The translations under genes and the position numbers were made by a program. The notes under the pieces were generated by a model. It saw only the letters and a program-made list of their open reading frames with translations. It had not been told where the DNA came from and searched no databases. Positions 29,457 through 37,372 of a stretch of 48,166 bases of DNA are shown piece by piece (position 1 is the stretch's first letter; each line of letters starts with the position of its first letter). The DNA lies in NCBI RefSeq assembly GCF_013372625.1, contig NZ_JABXFD010000386.1, positions 1 through 48,166 on the forward strand, read 5' to 3'. This DNA comes from Actinomadura sp. BRA 177. GTDB taxonomy: Bacteria; Actinomycetota; Actinomycetes; Streptosporangiales; Streptosporangiaceae.

Positions 29457-29657
29457 TTTGACGCGCTCCCCGCCCTGAAGTGAAGGGCGGGGATTCGGCC
29501 TGCGCCGCGCCGCTGTGGGCGGGGCACTTCCGTGGCTTCCTGCTTCAACGAGCCAGCCCCCGAAGGCCGGGGGTCTTACCTGCCCTCCATCAGGCGTTTA
29601 AGGTCTCCGCCTCCCCCGAACGCCCGGGGGTTTCCGTCCAGCGGCGACCAGCAGGCA
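29457..29657 (-). ncRNA. candidate omega RNA / right end of TnpB element 1
   Basis: Downstream of the tnpB stop the minus strand carries three stable hairpins: 29613-29630 and 29557-29573 (6-bp GC arms CCCCCG/CGGGGG) and 29468-29492 (9-bp arms). In characterised TnpB systems the right end is transcribed as an RNA whose 3' end copies the flanking DNA as a guide. Here the guide would lie just beyond the element, at about 29437-29456, inside the MFS remnant. No transcript evidence is available. Confidence 0.4.
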
Positions 29658-30773
29658 TCACCTGGTGGTGATGCGGCGTCCTTCGTTCAGGATGTTGCGT
29701 GCTGCGTTGACGTCCCGGTCGTGGGCGGTCCCGCACTCGCTGCAGGACCATGCGCGGACGTGCAGGGGTTTAGGGCCGTCGAGGTGCCTGCAGTGCGAGC
29801 ACAGTTGCGAGGACGGGAAGGCTCGGTCCACGCGCGCGAACGTGCGGCCGTACCGGGCCGCCTTGTACTCCAGCATCGCGGTGAAGGCCGACCATCCGGC
29901 GTCGTGCACCGATTTGGCCAGCCGGGTGCGCGCCAGTCCCTTCACGCACAGGTCCTCGACATAGACCGCTTGGTACTCGCGGACCAGTGCCGTGGACAGC
30001 CGGTGGTGGAACTCGCGGCGCGCGTCGGCGACCCGCGCATGCGCACGGGCGACCTTGGTGCGGGCCTTGTCGCGATTGCTCGAGCCCTTCTGCTTACGGC
30101 ACAGGGCCTGCTGCGCCTTACGCAGCTTCTTCTCGGCGCGGCGCAGGAAACGCGGCGAAGCGATCTTGCGGCCGTCCGATAGCACGGCGAAGTGCTCCAG
30201 CCCCAGATCGATCCCTGTTTCGGTGCCGGGCTCTGGGAGCGGTTCGTCGCCGGTCTCGACGACGAAGGAGGCGAAGAACCTCCCGGCGGCGTCCTTGACC
30301 ACGGTCACCGTCGAGGGGATTGCCGGCAGCCGCCGCGACCAGCGCACCTTCACCTCGCCGACCTTGGGCAGCGCGAGCTTGCCGCCCGGCGTGATCGACC
30401 AGCGGGCGTTGGCGGTGAACCGGACCGACTGCCGGTTGTCCTTGCGGGACTTGAACCGCGGCGCCCCCACCTTCGGGCGTCTGCCGGCCAAGCCTTCAAA
30501 GAACGCCCGGTAGGCCGTCTCCAGATCCCGCAGCGACTGCTGCAGCACCACCGACGACACCTCACCCAGCCAGCAGCGCTCCGGCGTCTTCTTCGCCGCC
30601 GTCATCGCCGCCGACAACGCGGCCGCCGTCGGGAACGGCAGCCCGGCCTCGTGAGCGTCCCGGCGCGCTGCCAGGGCGTCGTTGTACACCACGCGCGCGC
30701 ACCCGAACGCCCGCGCCAGCGCCTGCCGCTGACCGGCGGTGGGGTAGAGCCGGAAGGAATACCGAAGCTGCAC
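29658..30773 (-). CDS. tnpB: TnpB RNA-guided endonuclease homologue (OrfB)
   Basis: 371 residues with intact RuvC-type features: GIDLGLEHFAVLSDG (first Asp), AVYVEDLCVKGLA (Glu), and HDRDVNAARNILNEG (last Asp). A zinc ribbon CSHCRHL...CSECG lies between the last two. The N-terminus MQLRYSFRLYPTAGQRQAL is typical of OrfB, with a GTG start at 30773. The full length and motifs suggest an active nuclease of the kind that protects its element by cutting empty donor sites. No serine or Y1 transposase accompanies it. Confidence 0.9.
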   Translation of the reverse strand: MQLRYSFRLYPTAGQRQALARAFGCARVVYNDALAARRDAHEAGLPFPTAAALSAAMTAAKKTPERCWLGEVSSVVLQQSLRDLETAYRAFFEGLAGRRPKVGAPRFKSRKDNRQSVRFTANARWSITPGGKLALPKVGEVKVRWSRRLPAIPSTVTVVKDAAGRFFASFVVETGDEPLPEPGTETGIDLGLEHFAVLSDGRKIASPRFLRRAEKKLRKAQQALCRKQKGSSNRDKARTKVARAHARVADARREFHHRLSTALVREYQAVYVEDLCVKGLARTRLAKSVHDAGWSAFTAMLEYKAARYGRTFARVDRAFPSSQLCSHCRHLDGPKPLHVRAWSCSECGTAHDRDVNAARNILNEGRRITTR

Positions 30774-30837
30774 ATGACCACCCTATTACCGTCCGGAGGT
30801 GAATGTGCGCACAACGTGAAGGCCGCTTGGGACGCGG

Positions 30838-30876
30838 CGAGCCCCCGGCCGGGGGGAGGGCCCGGCCGGGGGCTCG
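30838..30876. terminator. strong hairpin downstream of the MFS gene
   Basis: A perfect 16-bp stem (30838-30853 with 30861-30876) with a 7-nt GGGAGGG loop begins 19 bp after the MFS stop. It is probably the terminator of that minus-strand gene and may also insulate it from the TnpB element. Confidence 0.8.
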
Positions 30877-30894
30877 TGATCCGAGATGGTCTGA

Positions 30895-32580
30895 TCAGTC
30901 CTTGCCGAGCGCGGCCAGCTCCTTCTCGATCGCCCGCTGGTGCGCCTCGGCGTCCTCGCGGGCCCGCTTCGGGCTCCAGCGCCCCGTCATGATGAAGATG
31001 AACGGCAGGAAGACGATCTGGCCGCCCAGGCAGACGTACCACCACGTCCGCCACTGGCCGGGACCCTCCTCCGACGCCTTCTGCACCTCGGCGCCGTGCT
31101 CCTTCAGCACCGCCAGCTGCGGCTGCGCCTTCTGCACGGTCGCCAGGCCGGGCAGGCCGACCTCCTTCGCGGCGCGCGCCTGCAGCTCCTGCGGGGCCTG
31201 GCCCGGCGGGTACTTGCCCAGCTCGGCGAAGATCTGCGGGTGCTGGTTCACGATGGCGAGCGCGGGGGCCGCCTCCTTGGACGCGACCTGCACCTCGTGC
31301 CCGTGCTCGACGAGCGGGGTCACCGACGTCACCACCAGCGGGACGAAGGCCGCCGAACCCGCCACGACCAGGCGCAGGATCCAGCCCCACACCGCGAGGC
31401 CGGTCGCCGTGGCCGCCGGGTTGTGCTTCTCGACGGTCTCGGTGAAGCCCGCCATCCACGGCGCGTAGGCGAGGCCGCCGAACACGCCGATGGCGATGAA
31501 CAGCCAGGCGAACGTGTAGTAACCGGTGTCGGGGTGGACGGCCAGTTGCGCGAAGTACGCCGTGGCCGCGACCGAGCCGATGCCGCCGACGAGCATCAGC
31601 GGCTTGCGGACGCCGAGCCGGTCCGACAGCAGCCCCGCCACCACCAGCGCGATGGCGTTCGCCGCCCAGTACCAGTTGGCGAGCCCGTTGGTGCGCTGCT
31701 CGCTGTACCCGAACGTGGCGGAGAAGTAGATGACGAAGTTGCCTACGGCCGCGTAGTACAGCAGCAGGTAGACGCTGATCGCGAAGGCGGACCCGACGAC
31801 GTCCAGCCGCATCCTCTGCCGCCAGTGGCCGGACGCCTGCGCGGCGGGGTCGATGCCCTTCGCCCGCGCCTCGATCAGCGCGCGGTCGCGCATGCTGACC
31901 ATGATCTGGTCGCGCAGCGCCGGGGACAGCTCGCGCAGCCCGAACAGCGCGATGACGAACACCACCAGCGCGGTGTAGCCGGAGTAGCGCAGCTCGTCCT
32001 GCCAGCCGGAGGTGTCGAGCGTCGCGCTGGTCACGGTGGTGACGACGAGGCTGCCGAGGACGGGGCCCATCGTCCAGAAGCCCATCGCGGTGGCGCGGCC
32101 GAGCTGCGGCGAGAAGTCGCGGATCAGCGCCGGGGTCGCGACGAGGACGATGCCCTCGATGAAGCTGAGCGCCGCGAACAGCACCAGGAAGACGTGCTTG
32201 CCCGGCGAGTGCGGCAGCGCCAGCACCAGCAGGCCGGCGATCAGCAGGCCGTACACGACGAGGTTCGCGCGGCCCCACCGGTCGGCGAGCCCGGCGAGCA
32301 GCGACGCGAACGCGCCGATCACGTTGCCGATCACCGACAGCAGGATGAAGTACGCGAACGACATCGAGTAGTGCGTCATGATCGACGTCGCGACGGCGTA
32401 CTGGATGTAGAGCAGGTAGTACAGGACGATCGTGGTGACGACGACGATCGCGAGATATCCGTAGCGGCGCCCCGTCTCGGGATAGTGCGGGAGGTCGCGG
32501 CGCCACAGCCGGGCGGCGAGGCCCGGTGCGGGGCCGCCCGCGGCGGCGCCGGCGTCGGTGGACGACGAGGAAACAGACAT
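30895..32580 (-). CDS. MFS transporter with long periplasmic/C-terminal insertion
   Basis: A 561-residue major facilitator protein. The start is ATG 32580, with GGAGGAG upstream; the longer frame to 32670 lacks one. The first membrane block begins YLAIVVVTTIVLYYLLYIQY, followed by the loop GLADRWGRANLV (motif A) and a second half with GLLSDRLGVRKPLML. About 130 hydrophilic residues rich in Ala, Glu and Gln (HGHEVQVASKEAAPALAIVN onwards) are inserted before the last helix LGGQIVFLPFIFIM, which is unusual for MFS carriers. The substrate is unknown. Two TetR-type palindromes lie in the shared upstream region with the APH-like gene, so it probably belongs to the same regulon and may move its carboxylic substrate. 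Confidence 0.85.
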   Translation of the reverse strand: MSVSSSSTDAGAAAGGPAPGLAARLWRRDLPHYPETGRRYGYLAIVVVTTIVLYYLLYIQYAVATSIMTHYSMSFAYFILLSVIGNVIGAFASLLAGLADRWGRANLVVYGLLIAGLLVLALPHSPGKHVFLVLFAALSFIEGIVLVATPALIRDFSPQLGRATAMGFWTMGPVLGSLVVTTVTSATLDTSGWQDELRYSGYTALVVFVIALFGLRELSPALRDQIMVSMRDRALIEARAKGIDPAAQASGHWRQRMRLDVVGSAFAISVYLLLYYAAVGNFVIYFSATFGYSEQRTNGLANWYWAANAIALVVAGLLSDRLGVRKPLMLVGGIGSVAATAYFAQLAVHPDTGYYTFAWLFIAIGVFGGLAYAPWMAGFTETVEKHNPAATATGLAVWGWILRLVVAGSAAFVPLVVTSVTPLVEHGHEVQVASKEAAPALAIVNQHPQIFAELGKYPPGQAPQELQARAAKEVGLPGLATVQKAQPQLAVLKEHGAEVQKASEEGPGQWRTWWYVCLGGQIVFLPFIFIMTGRWSPKRAREDAEAHQRAIEKELAALGKD

Positions 32581-32715
32581 TCTAGGGACTCCTCCGGGCG
32601 CTGTTCTCCCCCGAGAACCGGTCCTGGCGAGAGCGGTGAAGTGCGCCTTCACCGTCCGCCGTGCGGTCACGGTAATCCCGCTCCACCATGAATGGCAATA
32701 ACTTCCGCCATTGAA

Positions 32716-32731
32716 ACCGACCAGTCGGTAT
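32716..32731. promoter_or_regulatory. TetR operator site 1
   Basis: ACCGACCAGTCGGTAT; the inner ACCGAC/GTCGGT arms are perfectly palindromic. It lies between the divergent MFS and APH-like genes, 136 bp from the MFS start. Confidence 0.75.
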
Positions 32732-32827
32732 GGTCTCCTCTACGTGTGGATACCTGCCCGGGGACGGGTGCGGTCCAGGACTTCGCCATGCGCGCCCGGC
32801 GCCGCGTCCCCACGGCATCCTGCGCCA

Positions 32828-32843
32828 TACCGACCGGACGGTA
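32828..32843. promoter_or_regulatory. TetR operator site 2
   Basis: TACCGACCGGACGGTA, one mismatch from a perfect palindrome, 29 bp upstream of the APH-like start. Confidence 0.7.
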
Positions 32844-32871
32844 CAAGGCTTTGGACGGCTGAGGAGATACG

Positions 32872-33897
32872 GTGCGGGCATTCGAGGAGAACGACGTCCC
32901 CGGGCTGGCGCTCGACCGGTTCGGCGAATTCTTCGAGCGGGTCCGCCCGGGTATGTCCGCCGGGCCGCTGCGCGCGCGGCTCGTGGACGGCGGGCGCTCC
33001 AACCTCACCTACGAGGTGACCGGCGGGCGCGGCTCCTGGATCGTCCGGCGGCCGCCGCTCGGGCACGTGCTCGCGACCGCCCACGACATGGCGCGCGAGT
33101 ACCGGGTGATGACCGCGCTGGCCGGCACCGCCGTCCCCGTCCCGGAGACCTACGCCCTCTGCGAGGACCCGGACGTGATCGGCGCGCCCTTCTACGTCAT
33201 GGAGATGGTCGAGGGCACCCCGTACCGGAGCGCGGCCGAGCTGGCCGCCCTCGGCCCGGACCGCGTGGCGCGGATCGCCGACCGGATGATCGAAACGCTC
33301 GTCGCACTGCACGGCGTCGACCCGGCGGAGGTCGGCCTGACCGATTTCGGCCGCCCCGAGGGGTTCCTCGCCCGCCAGGTGCGGCGCTGGAAGAAGCAGC
33401 TCGACGCGTCCCGCAGCCGCGACCTGCCGGCCGCCGGCGAGCTGCACGCGCTCCTGGAGGCGAACCTGCCGGCCGGGTCGGCGCCCGCGATCGTGCACGG
33501 CGACTACCGGCTCGACAACCTCCTCGTCGACTCCGGCGACCGCATCGCGGCCGTCCTCGACTGGGAGATGGCGACGCTCGGCGACCCGCTGACGGACCTG
33601 GCGCTGCTCCTGGTCTACATGGGACGCGGCGCCCCGGTGCCCGGCGCCCGCGACGCCGCGAGCGCGCCCGGCTTCCCCGCGCCGGACGAGGTGGTGGCCC
33701 GCTACGCCGAGCGCAGCGGCCGGGACCTGTCGTCGATCGGCTTCTACGTGGCGCTGGCCTGCTTCAAGCTGGCCGTGATCTCCGAGGGCATCCACTACCG
33801 CTACCTCCACGGCCAGACCGTGGGGGAGGGGTTCGACACCGTCGGCGCGGCCGTCGAGCCGCTGCTGCGCTCGGGCCTGGCCGCCCTGGGCCGCTGA
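32872..33897 (+). CDS. APH/ACAD10-like phosphotransferase family protein
   Basis: A 341-residue kinase-fold protein of the aminoglycoside phosphotransferase superfamily, closest in look to the N-terminal kinase of ACAD10/11 and to proteins in acyl-CoA catabolic operons. It has a start loop GGRSNLTYEVTG, ATP-side YVMEMVEGTPY, catalytic loop HGDYRLDNLL (His209, Asp211, Asn216) and metal-binding AVLDWEMATLGDP. GTG 32872 follows GAGGAG. Its neighbours are fatty-acid type enzymes and it shares their operator, so a role in catabolism, such as phosphorylating a hydroxyacyl substrate, is more likely than antibiotic resistance; this is inference. Confidence 0.85.
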   Translation: MRAFEENDVPGLALDRFGEFFERVRPGMSAGPLRARLVDGGRSNLTYEVTGGRGSWIVRRPPLGHVLATAHDMAREYRVMTALAGTAVPVPETYALCEDPDVIGAPFYVMEMVEGTPYRSAAELAALGPDRVARIADRMIETLVALHGVDPAEVGLTDFGRPEGFLARQVRRWKKQLDASRSRDLPAAGELHALLEANLPAGSAPAIVHGDYRLDNLLVDSGDRIAAVLDWEMATLGDPLTDLALLLVYMGRGAPVPGARDAASAPGFPAPDEVVARYAERSGRDLSSIGFYVALACFKLAVISEGIHYRYLHGQTVGEGFDTVGAAVEPLLRSGLAALGR

Positions 33898-34219
33898 GGC
33901 GCTGGTCCTCGGAAACCGCCGCAACGCATCGCGCCTGGTAGACCACCATACCGCCTGCGTGTGTGACACATCACGGGCTGTATGCGCTGTGCATGATGGA
34001 GCCGGTTCGCGGCGGTGCCGGCGGGCGAGGAGGGGAGCCCGCGCGTCCCGCGTCCGCGCCGGCGACCTGCCGGCGGGCTGGACGGTTCCGCGGTGCCGGG
34101 GCGGACGCCGCGGAACCGTCCCGTCCGCCGGCCTCCGTCCCACCGTTGCATACCAACCGGTCGGTATGTTGTCATCGAGGCGTGCGCCCGGCGGGCGGGC
34201 GCCCGGACGGAGGTCCCCC
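33898..34219. other. 322-bp intergenic region with a long hairpin
   Basis: Between the APH-like and MaoC genes. It holds a perfect 14-bp inverted repeat (34080-34093 with 34108-34121, arms starting GGACGGTTCCGCGG) that may end the upstream transcript, a smaller GCCGGC dyad just before it, and operator site 3. No gene is seen; the short frames here have no binding sites or known families. Confidence 0.6.
34150..34167. promoter_or_regulatory. TetR operator site 3
   Basis: ATACCAACCGGTCGGTAT, 52 bp upstream of the MaoC gene start. It has one mismatch in its arms. Confidence 0.75.
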
Positions 34220-34672
34220 ATGCGGACGTTCAGCGGCGTGGACGAGTACGAGAAGGCGGTCGGCACCCATCTCGGCCACAGCGAGTGGCACACGATCACG
34301 CAGGAGCAGGTGGACCTGTTCGCGGACGCGACCGGCGACCACCAGTGGATCCACATCGACCCGGAACGCGCCGCCGAGGGGCCGTTCGGCGCGACGATCG
34401 CGCACGGCTACCTGACGCTCTCGCTGATCCCGATGCTCGCCGCGGAGATCTACCGCGTCGAGGGCCTGCGGATGGGCGTGAACTACGGCGCGAACAAGGT
34501 CCGCTTCCCGGCGCCGGTGCCGGTCGGCTCCCGGGTCCGCGCGGGCGCCGAGCTGCTGTCGCTGGACCGCGGCCCCGCGGGCGCCCGCGCAACGGTCCGC
34601 GTGACGATCGAGCGCGAGGGCGGCGAAAAGCCGGTCTGCGTCGCCGAGATCCTCTCCGTCCTCGTCGGCTGA
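34220..34672 (+). CDS. MaoC-family (R)-hydratase/dehydratase
   Basis: A 150-residue hot-dog fold protein of the MaoC/PhaJ type. The hydratase motif is clear: FADATGDHQWIHIDPERAAEG, with the Asp/His pair of (R)-specific enoyl-CoA hydratases, followed by GPFGATIAHGYLTLSL. ATG 34220 follows GGAGG. It should hydrate a trans-2-enoyl-CoA or run the reverse reaction. It has its own operator-bearing promoter and lies directly upstream of an acyl-CoA ligase, so both probably process the same imported acid. Confidence 0.9.
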   Translation: MRTFSGVDEYEKAVGTHLGHSEWHTITQEQVDLFADATGDHQWIHIDPERAAEGPFGATIAHGYLTLSLIPMLAAEIYRVEGLRMGVNYGANKVRFPAPVPVGSRVRAGAELLSLDRGPAGARATVRVTIEREGGEKPVCVAEILSVLVG

Positions 34673-34720
34673 TTGACGGCGCCGACCCGCTGAAATTATC
34701 GTGAACCGACCGGTCGGTAT
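34673..34720 (+). promoter_or_regulatory. acyl-CoA ligase promoter with TetR operator site 4
   Basis: TTGACG (34673-34678), 17 bp, TTATCG (34696-34701), then the palindrome AACCGACCGGTCGGTAT (34704-34720) directly at the expected start of transcription. Site 4 is the closest to a perfect copy of the consensus. Bound repressor would block the promoter. Confidence 0.65.
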
Positions 34721-34772
34721 GTGCGGTATTCCGCCGACCGGCCCTTCCCTCGCGCGTCTTCGGAGAATTGCC

Positions 34773-36413
34773 ATGATCCCCAGCACGATGCAGGACTTCC
34801 CGCTGTCGGTCGCCGCGATCCTGCGGCACGGGGCGCGCGTCTACGGCGGCAGCGAGTGCGTGACCTGGACCGGCGGCGGCCCGCCCCGCCGCGCGACGTT
34901 CGCGGAGATCGCCCGCAACGCCGAGCGGCTGGCGTCCGCGCTGGCCAGACTGGGCGTCCGCCGCGGCGACCGGGTGGCGACCTTCTGCTGGAACAACCAG
35001 GAGCACCTGGAGGCGTACTTCGCCGTGCCGGCGATGGGCGCGGTGCTGCACACGCTGAACATCCGGCTGTTCCCCGAGCAGCTCTCGCACATCATCAACC
35101 ACGCCGACGACCAGGTCGTCATCGTGGACGACAACCTCGTCCCGCTGCTGGCGCGCGTCGTGAACGAACTCCCCGCCGTCGAGGCGTTCATCGTGGTGGG
35201 CGACGGCGACGCCTCGCCCCTTGAGGCCAACGGCGCCCCCGTCCTCCGCTACCACGACCTGCTCGCCGCCGAAGAGCCCGGCTACGCGTGGCCCGACATG
35301 GACGAACGCTCCGCCGCGTCCATGTGCTACACCAGCGGCACCACGGGCGACCCCAAGGGCGTCGTGTACTCGCACCGCTCCACGTTCCTGCACGCGATGG
35401 CCGTGCAGTCGGCCTCCATGGTCGGCATCACCGAGGCCGACCGCGTCCTGACGATCGTCCCGATGTTCCACGTCAACGCCTGGGGCCTGCCCTACGGCGC
35501 CTTCCTCTCAGGCGCGACACTGCACATGCCGGGCCCGTTCATGCAGCCGGAGCACCTGACGAAGTTCATCGCCCAGGAAAAGAGCACACTCGCCTCCGCC
35601 GTCCCCACCATCTGGAACGGGATCCTGGCCTACGGCGAACAGCACGAGATCGACCTGTCGTCGCTGCGCTCCGGCACCTCCGGCGGCGCCGCCGCGCCCC
35701 GCGTCCTGCTGGAGCGCTTCGAGGAGCGCTACGGCCTGCGCATCATCCAGGGCTGGGGCATGACGGAGACCAGCCCCCTCGGCGGCATGGCGTTCCCGCC
35801 GCCCGGCGTGGAGCCCGGCACCAGCGAGGACATGGACTGGCGCCTCAAGTCCGGCCGCGTCGCCGCCGGCGTCGAGATGCGCATCGTGGACGACTCCGGC
35901 GCCGAACTCCCCTGGGACGGCGAGGCCGTCGGCGAGATCGAGGTCCGCGGCCCCTGGATCACCGGCTCCTACCACCGCGACCCGGCACCGCAGAAGTTCG
36001 ACGACGGCTGGCTCCGCACCGGCGACATCGGCACCATCGACGACCGCGGCTTCTTCCAGATCACCGACCGCGCGAAGGACGTCATCAAGTCGGGCGGCGA
36101 ATGGATCTCCTCCGTCGAACTGGAGAACCACCTGATGGCCCACCCCGCCGTGGCCGAGGCCGCCGTCATCGGCATCCCCGACCCCCGCTGGGACGAACGC
36201 CCCCTGGCCTGCGTCGTCCTCCGCCCCGACACTACGGCGACCTCCGACGAACTCGCCGCCTTCCTCGCCGGCAAGGTCGCCCGCTGGCAGGTCCCCGAGT
36301 ACTGGACGTTCATGGACGAGATCCCCAAGACCACGGTCGGCAAGTTCGACAAGAAGCCCCTCCGCGCCCACCACAAAGACGCGACCCTGAAGATCGAACA
36401 CATCGAGCGCTAA
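34773..36413 (+). CDS. fatty-acid/medium-chain acyl-CoA ligase (FadD/AlkK-like)
   Basis: A 546-residue adenylate-forming CoA ligase. It has AMP-binding P-loop YTSGTTGDPKG, the FHVNAWGLPYGAFLSGA segment common in AlkK-like medium-chain ligases, GWGMTETSPLGG, hinge region DRAKDVIKSGGEWISSVELE, and the C-terminal catalytic lysine context PKTTVGKFDKKPLR. ATG 34773 follows CGGAGAA; the upstream in-frame extension contains the operator and is not translated in my reading. It would activate a carboxylic acid, probably of medium chain length, as acyl-CoA. It is not an aryl-AMP ligase and so does not fill the missing salicylate-activation step. Confidence 0.9.
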   Translation: MIPSTMQDFPLSVAAILRHGARVYGGSECVTWTGGGPPRRATFAEIARNAERLASALARLGVRRGDRVATFCWNNQEHLEAYFAVPAMGAVLHTLNIRLFPEQLSHIINHADDQVVIVDDNLVPLLARVVNELPAVEAFIVVGDGDASPLEANGAPVLRYHDLLAAEEPGYAWPDMDERSAASMCYTSGTTGDPKGVVYSHRSTFLHAMAVQSASMVGITEADRVLTIVPMFHVNAWGLPYGAFLSGATLHMPGPFMQPEHLTKFIAQEKSTLASAVPTIWNGILAYGEQHEIDLSSLRSGTSGGAAAPRVLLERFEERYGLRIIQGWGMTETSPLGGMAFPPPGVEPGTSEDMDWRLKSGRVAAGVEMRIVDDSGAELPWDGEAVGEIEVRGPWITGSYHRDPAPQKFDDGWLRTGDIGTIDDRGFFQITDRAKDVIKSGGEWISSVELENHLMAHPAVAEAAVIGIPDPRWDERPLACVVLRPDTTATSDELAAFLAGKVARWQVPEYWTFMDEIPKTTVGKFDKKPLRAHHKDATLKIEHIER

Positions 36414-36425
36414 AAATGGCGGTCT

Positions 36426-36462
36426 CCTCGGTGGCCCGGCGCCTGGCGGCGGCGGGCCACCG
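36426..36462. terminator. bidirectional terminator between acyl-CoA ligase and tetR
   Basis: A 13-bp perfect stem (36426-36438 with 36450-36462). On the minus strand it is followed by a run of T (complement of AAAAA at 36414-36418), so it is a classical terminator for tetR. It also lies just after the ligase stop. Confidence 0.8.
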
Positions 36463-36530
36463 AGGGAACCGCGTAGATCACTGCTCCCGCAGGGGGACGC
36501 GATCGCTCGGCCGTTCGGGGGCGAGCCGGG

Positions 36531-37136
36531 TCAGGCCTCCTTGAGGCCGTTGAGGAACAGGTCGACGTAGTGGTCGCTGATGGCTTCGGTTTTCAGGGTG
36601 CCGCCGGGGCGGTACCAGACGCCGATCTGGTGGACGGTGCCGAAGAAGAAGTGGACGGCGATGTCGGCGGGGGTGGCGGTGCGGAAGGTGCCTTCGCGCT
36701 GGCCCTCCTCGACGAGGGCGCGGAAGCGCTCGTGGTAGCGGCGGCGTTCGGCGCGGACGGCCTCGCGGCGGTCGCGGGGGAGCAGGTGCGTGGAGCGGAA
36801 GAAGACCGTGAAGTCGTCGAGGTAGAGGAACGAGGTGTTGAGGACGTCGACGGCGGCGGCGCGGAGGCGGTCCTCGGCGGTGCCGGGGCCGCCGGCGATC
36901 TGCTCCAGGCGTGACATCTGCAGGCCGAGGAGCCGGTGGTAGATCTCGTAGAGGAGATCGTCCTTGGAGCCGAAGTAGTGGTACATGGCTCCCTTGGTGA
37001 CGCCGGCGGCGTTCACGATCTCTTGGACGGAGGTGTTCTCGAAGCCCTTCTCGGCGAACATGCGGGTCGCCACGGCAAGCAGCCGGTCGGGCAGCGGCAG
37101 ATTGCCGGGCAGCCGACCTGCGGGCGCCTGCGTCAT
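36531..37136 (-). CDS. TetR/AcrR-family regulator of the acyl-uptake regulon
   Basis: A 201-residue TetR-type repressor. The N-terminal helix-turn-helix is RLLAVATRMFAEKGFENTSV then QEIVNAAGVTKGAMYHYFGSKDDLLYEI, with a C-terminal ligand domain of about 130 residues (RFRALVEEGQREGTF, FFFGTVHQIGVWYRPGG). ATG 37136 follows GAGGAGG; GTG 37139 is possible. Its neighbours and the five matching palindromes suggest it represses the surrounding genes and is released by an acyl-CoA or free acid, as for many TetR regulators of fatty-acid use. The operator assignment is by position. Confidence 0.88.
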   Translation of the reverse strand: MTQAPAGRLPGNLPLPDRLLAVATRMFAEKGFENTSVQEIVNAAGVTKGAMYHYFGSKDDLLYEIYHRLLGLQMSRLEQIAGGPGTAEDRLRAAAVDVLNTSFLYLDDFTVFFRSTHLLPRDRREAVRAERRRYHERFRALVEEGQREGTFRTATPADIAVHFFFGTVHQIGVWYRPGGTLKTEAISDHYVDLFLNGLKEA

Positions 37137-37265
37137 CACTCCTCCTCGTGCCGGGAATGCCCCCGGGGTCGCGCCGCCCCGGCACGGCCGCCCGCAGTCC
37201 GCCGATCAGCCTACCGGCCGCCGGATGGTTCGGCGCACTAGGTAATCGGGCCTGCGGATCGGCTG

Positions 37266-37318
37266 TTGACCGGAGCCGCCCGATGATTCTATCTTCATGG
37301 AATCCGACCAGTCGGTAT
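37266..37318 (+). promoter_or_regulatory. ABC transporter operon promoter with TetR operator site 5
   Basis: TTGACC (37266-37271), 18 bp, TATCTT (37290-37295), then ATCCGACCAGTCGGTAT (37302-37318), 55 bp upstream of the livG start. The layout repeats that of the acyl-CoA ligase promoter: operator immediately after the -10. Confidence 0.65.
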
Positions 37319-37372
37319 GTGTATTTCGGCCCCGGCGGATTTCACGCCGATTCATCGGCGAGGTGAGGCGTT

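Larger units (their letters stand above)
29457..30830 (-). mobile_element. TnpB-only IS (IS200/IS605 superfamily), element 1
   Basis: Contains one tnpB and no TnpA transposase. The right end holds a 9-bp perfect hairpin (29468-29476 with 29484-29492) typical of such ends; the left side has a TGTGCGCACA palindrome (30804-30813). Exact ends are uncertain by tens of bases. It is flanked by the truncated MFS gene on one side and an intact MFS gene on the other. Confidence 0.65.

Noticed and set aside
33955..33985. CRP-like dyad near TGTGACACATCAC
   Set aside because: Spacing between half-sites is four bases, not six, and no matching promoter follows.
34773..36413. CoA ligase as the missing salicyl-AMP ligase
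   Set aside because: Its motifs fit fatty-acid/AlkK-like ligases and it carries the TetR operator, not an iron box.
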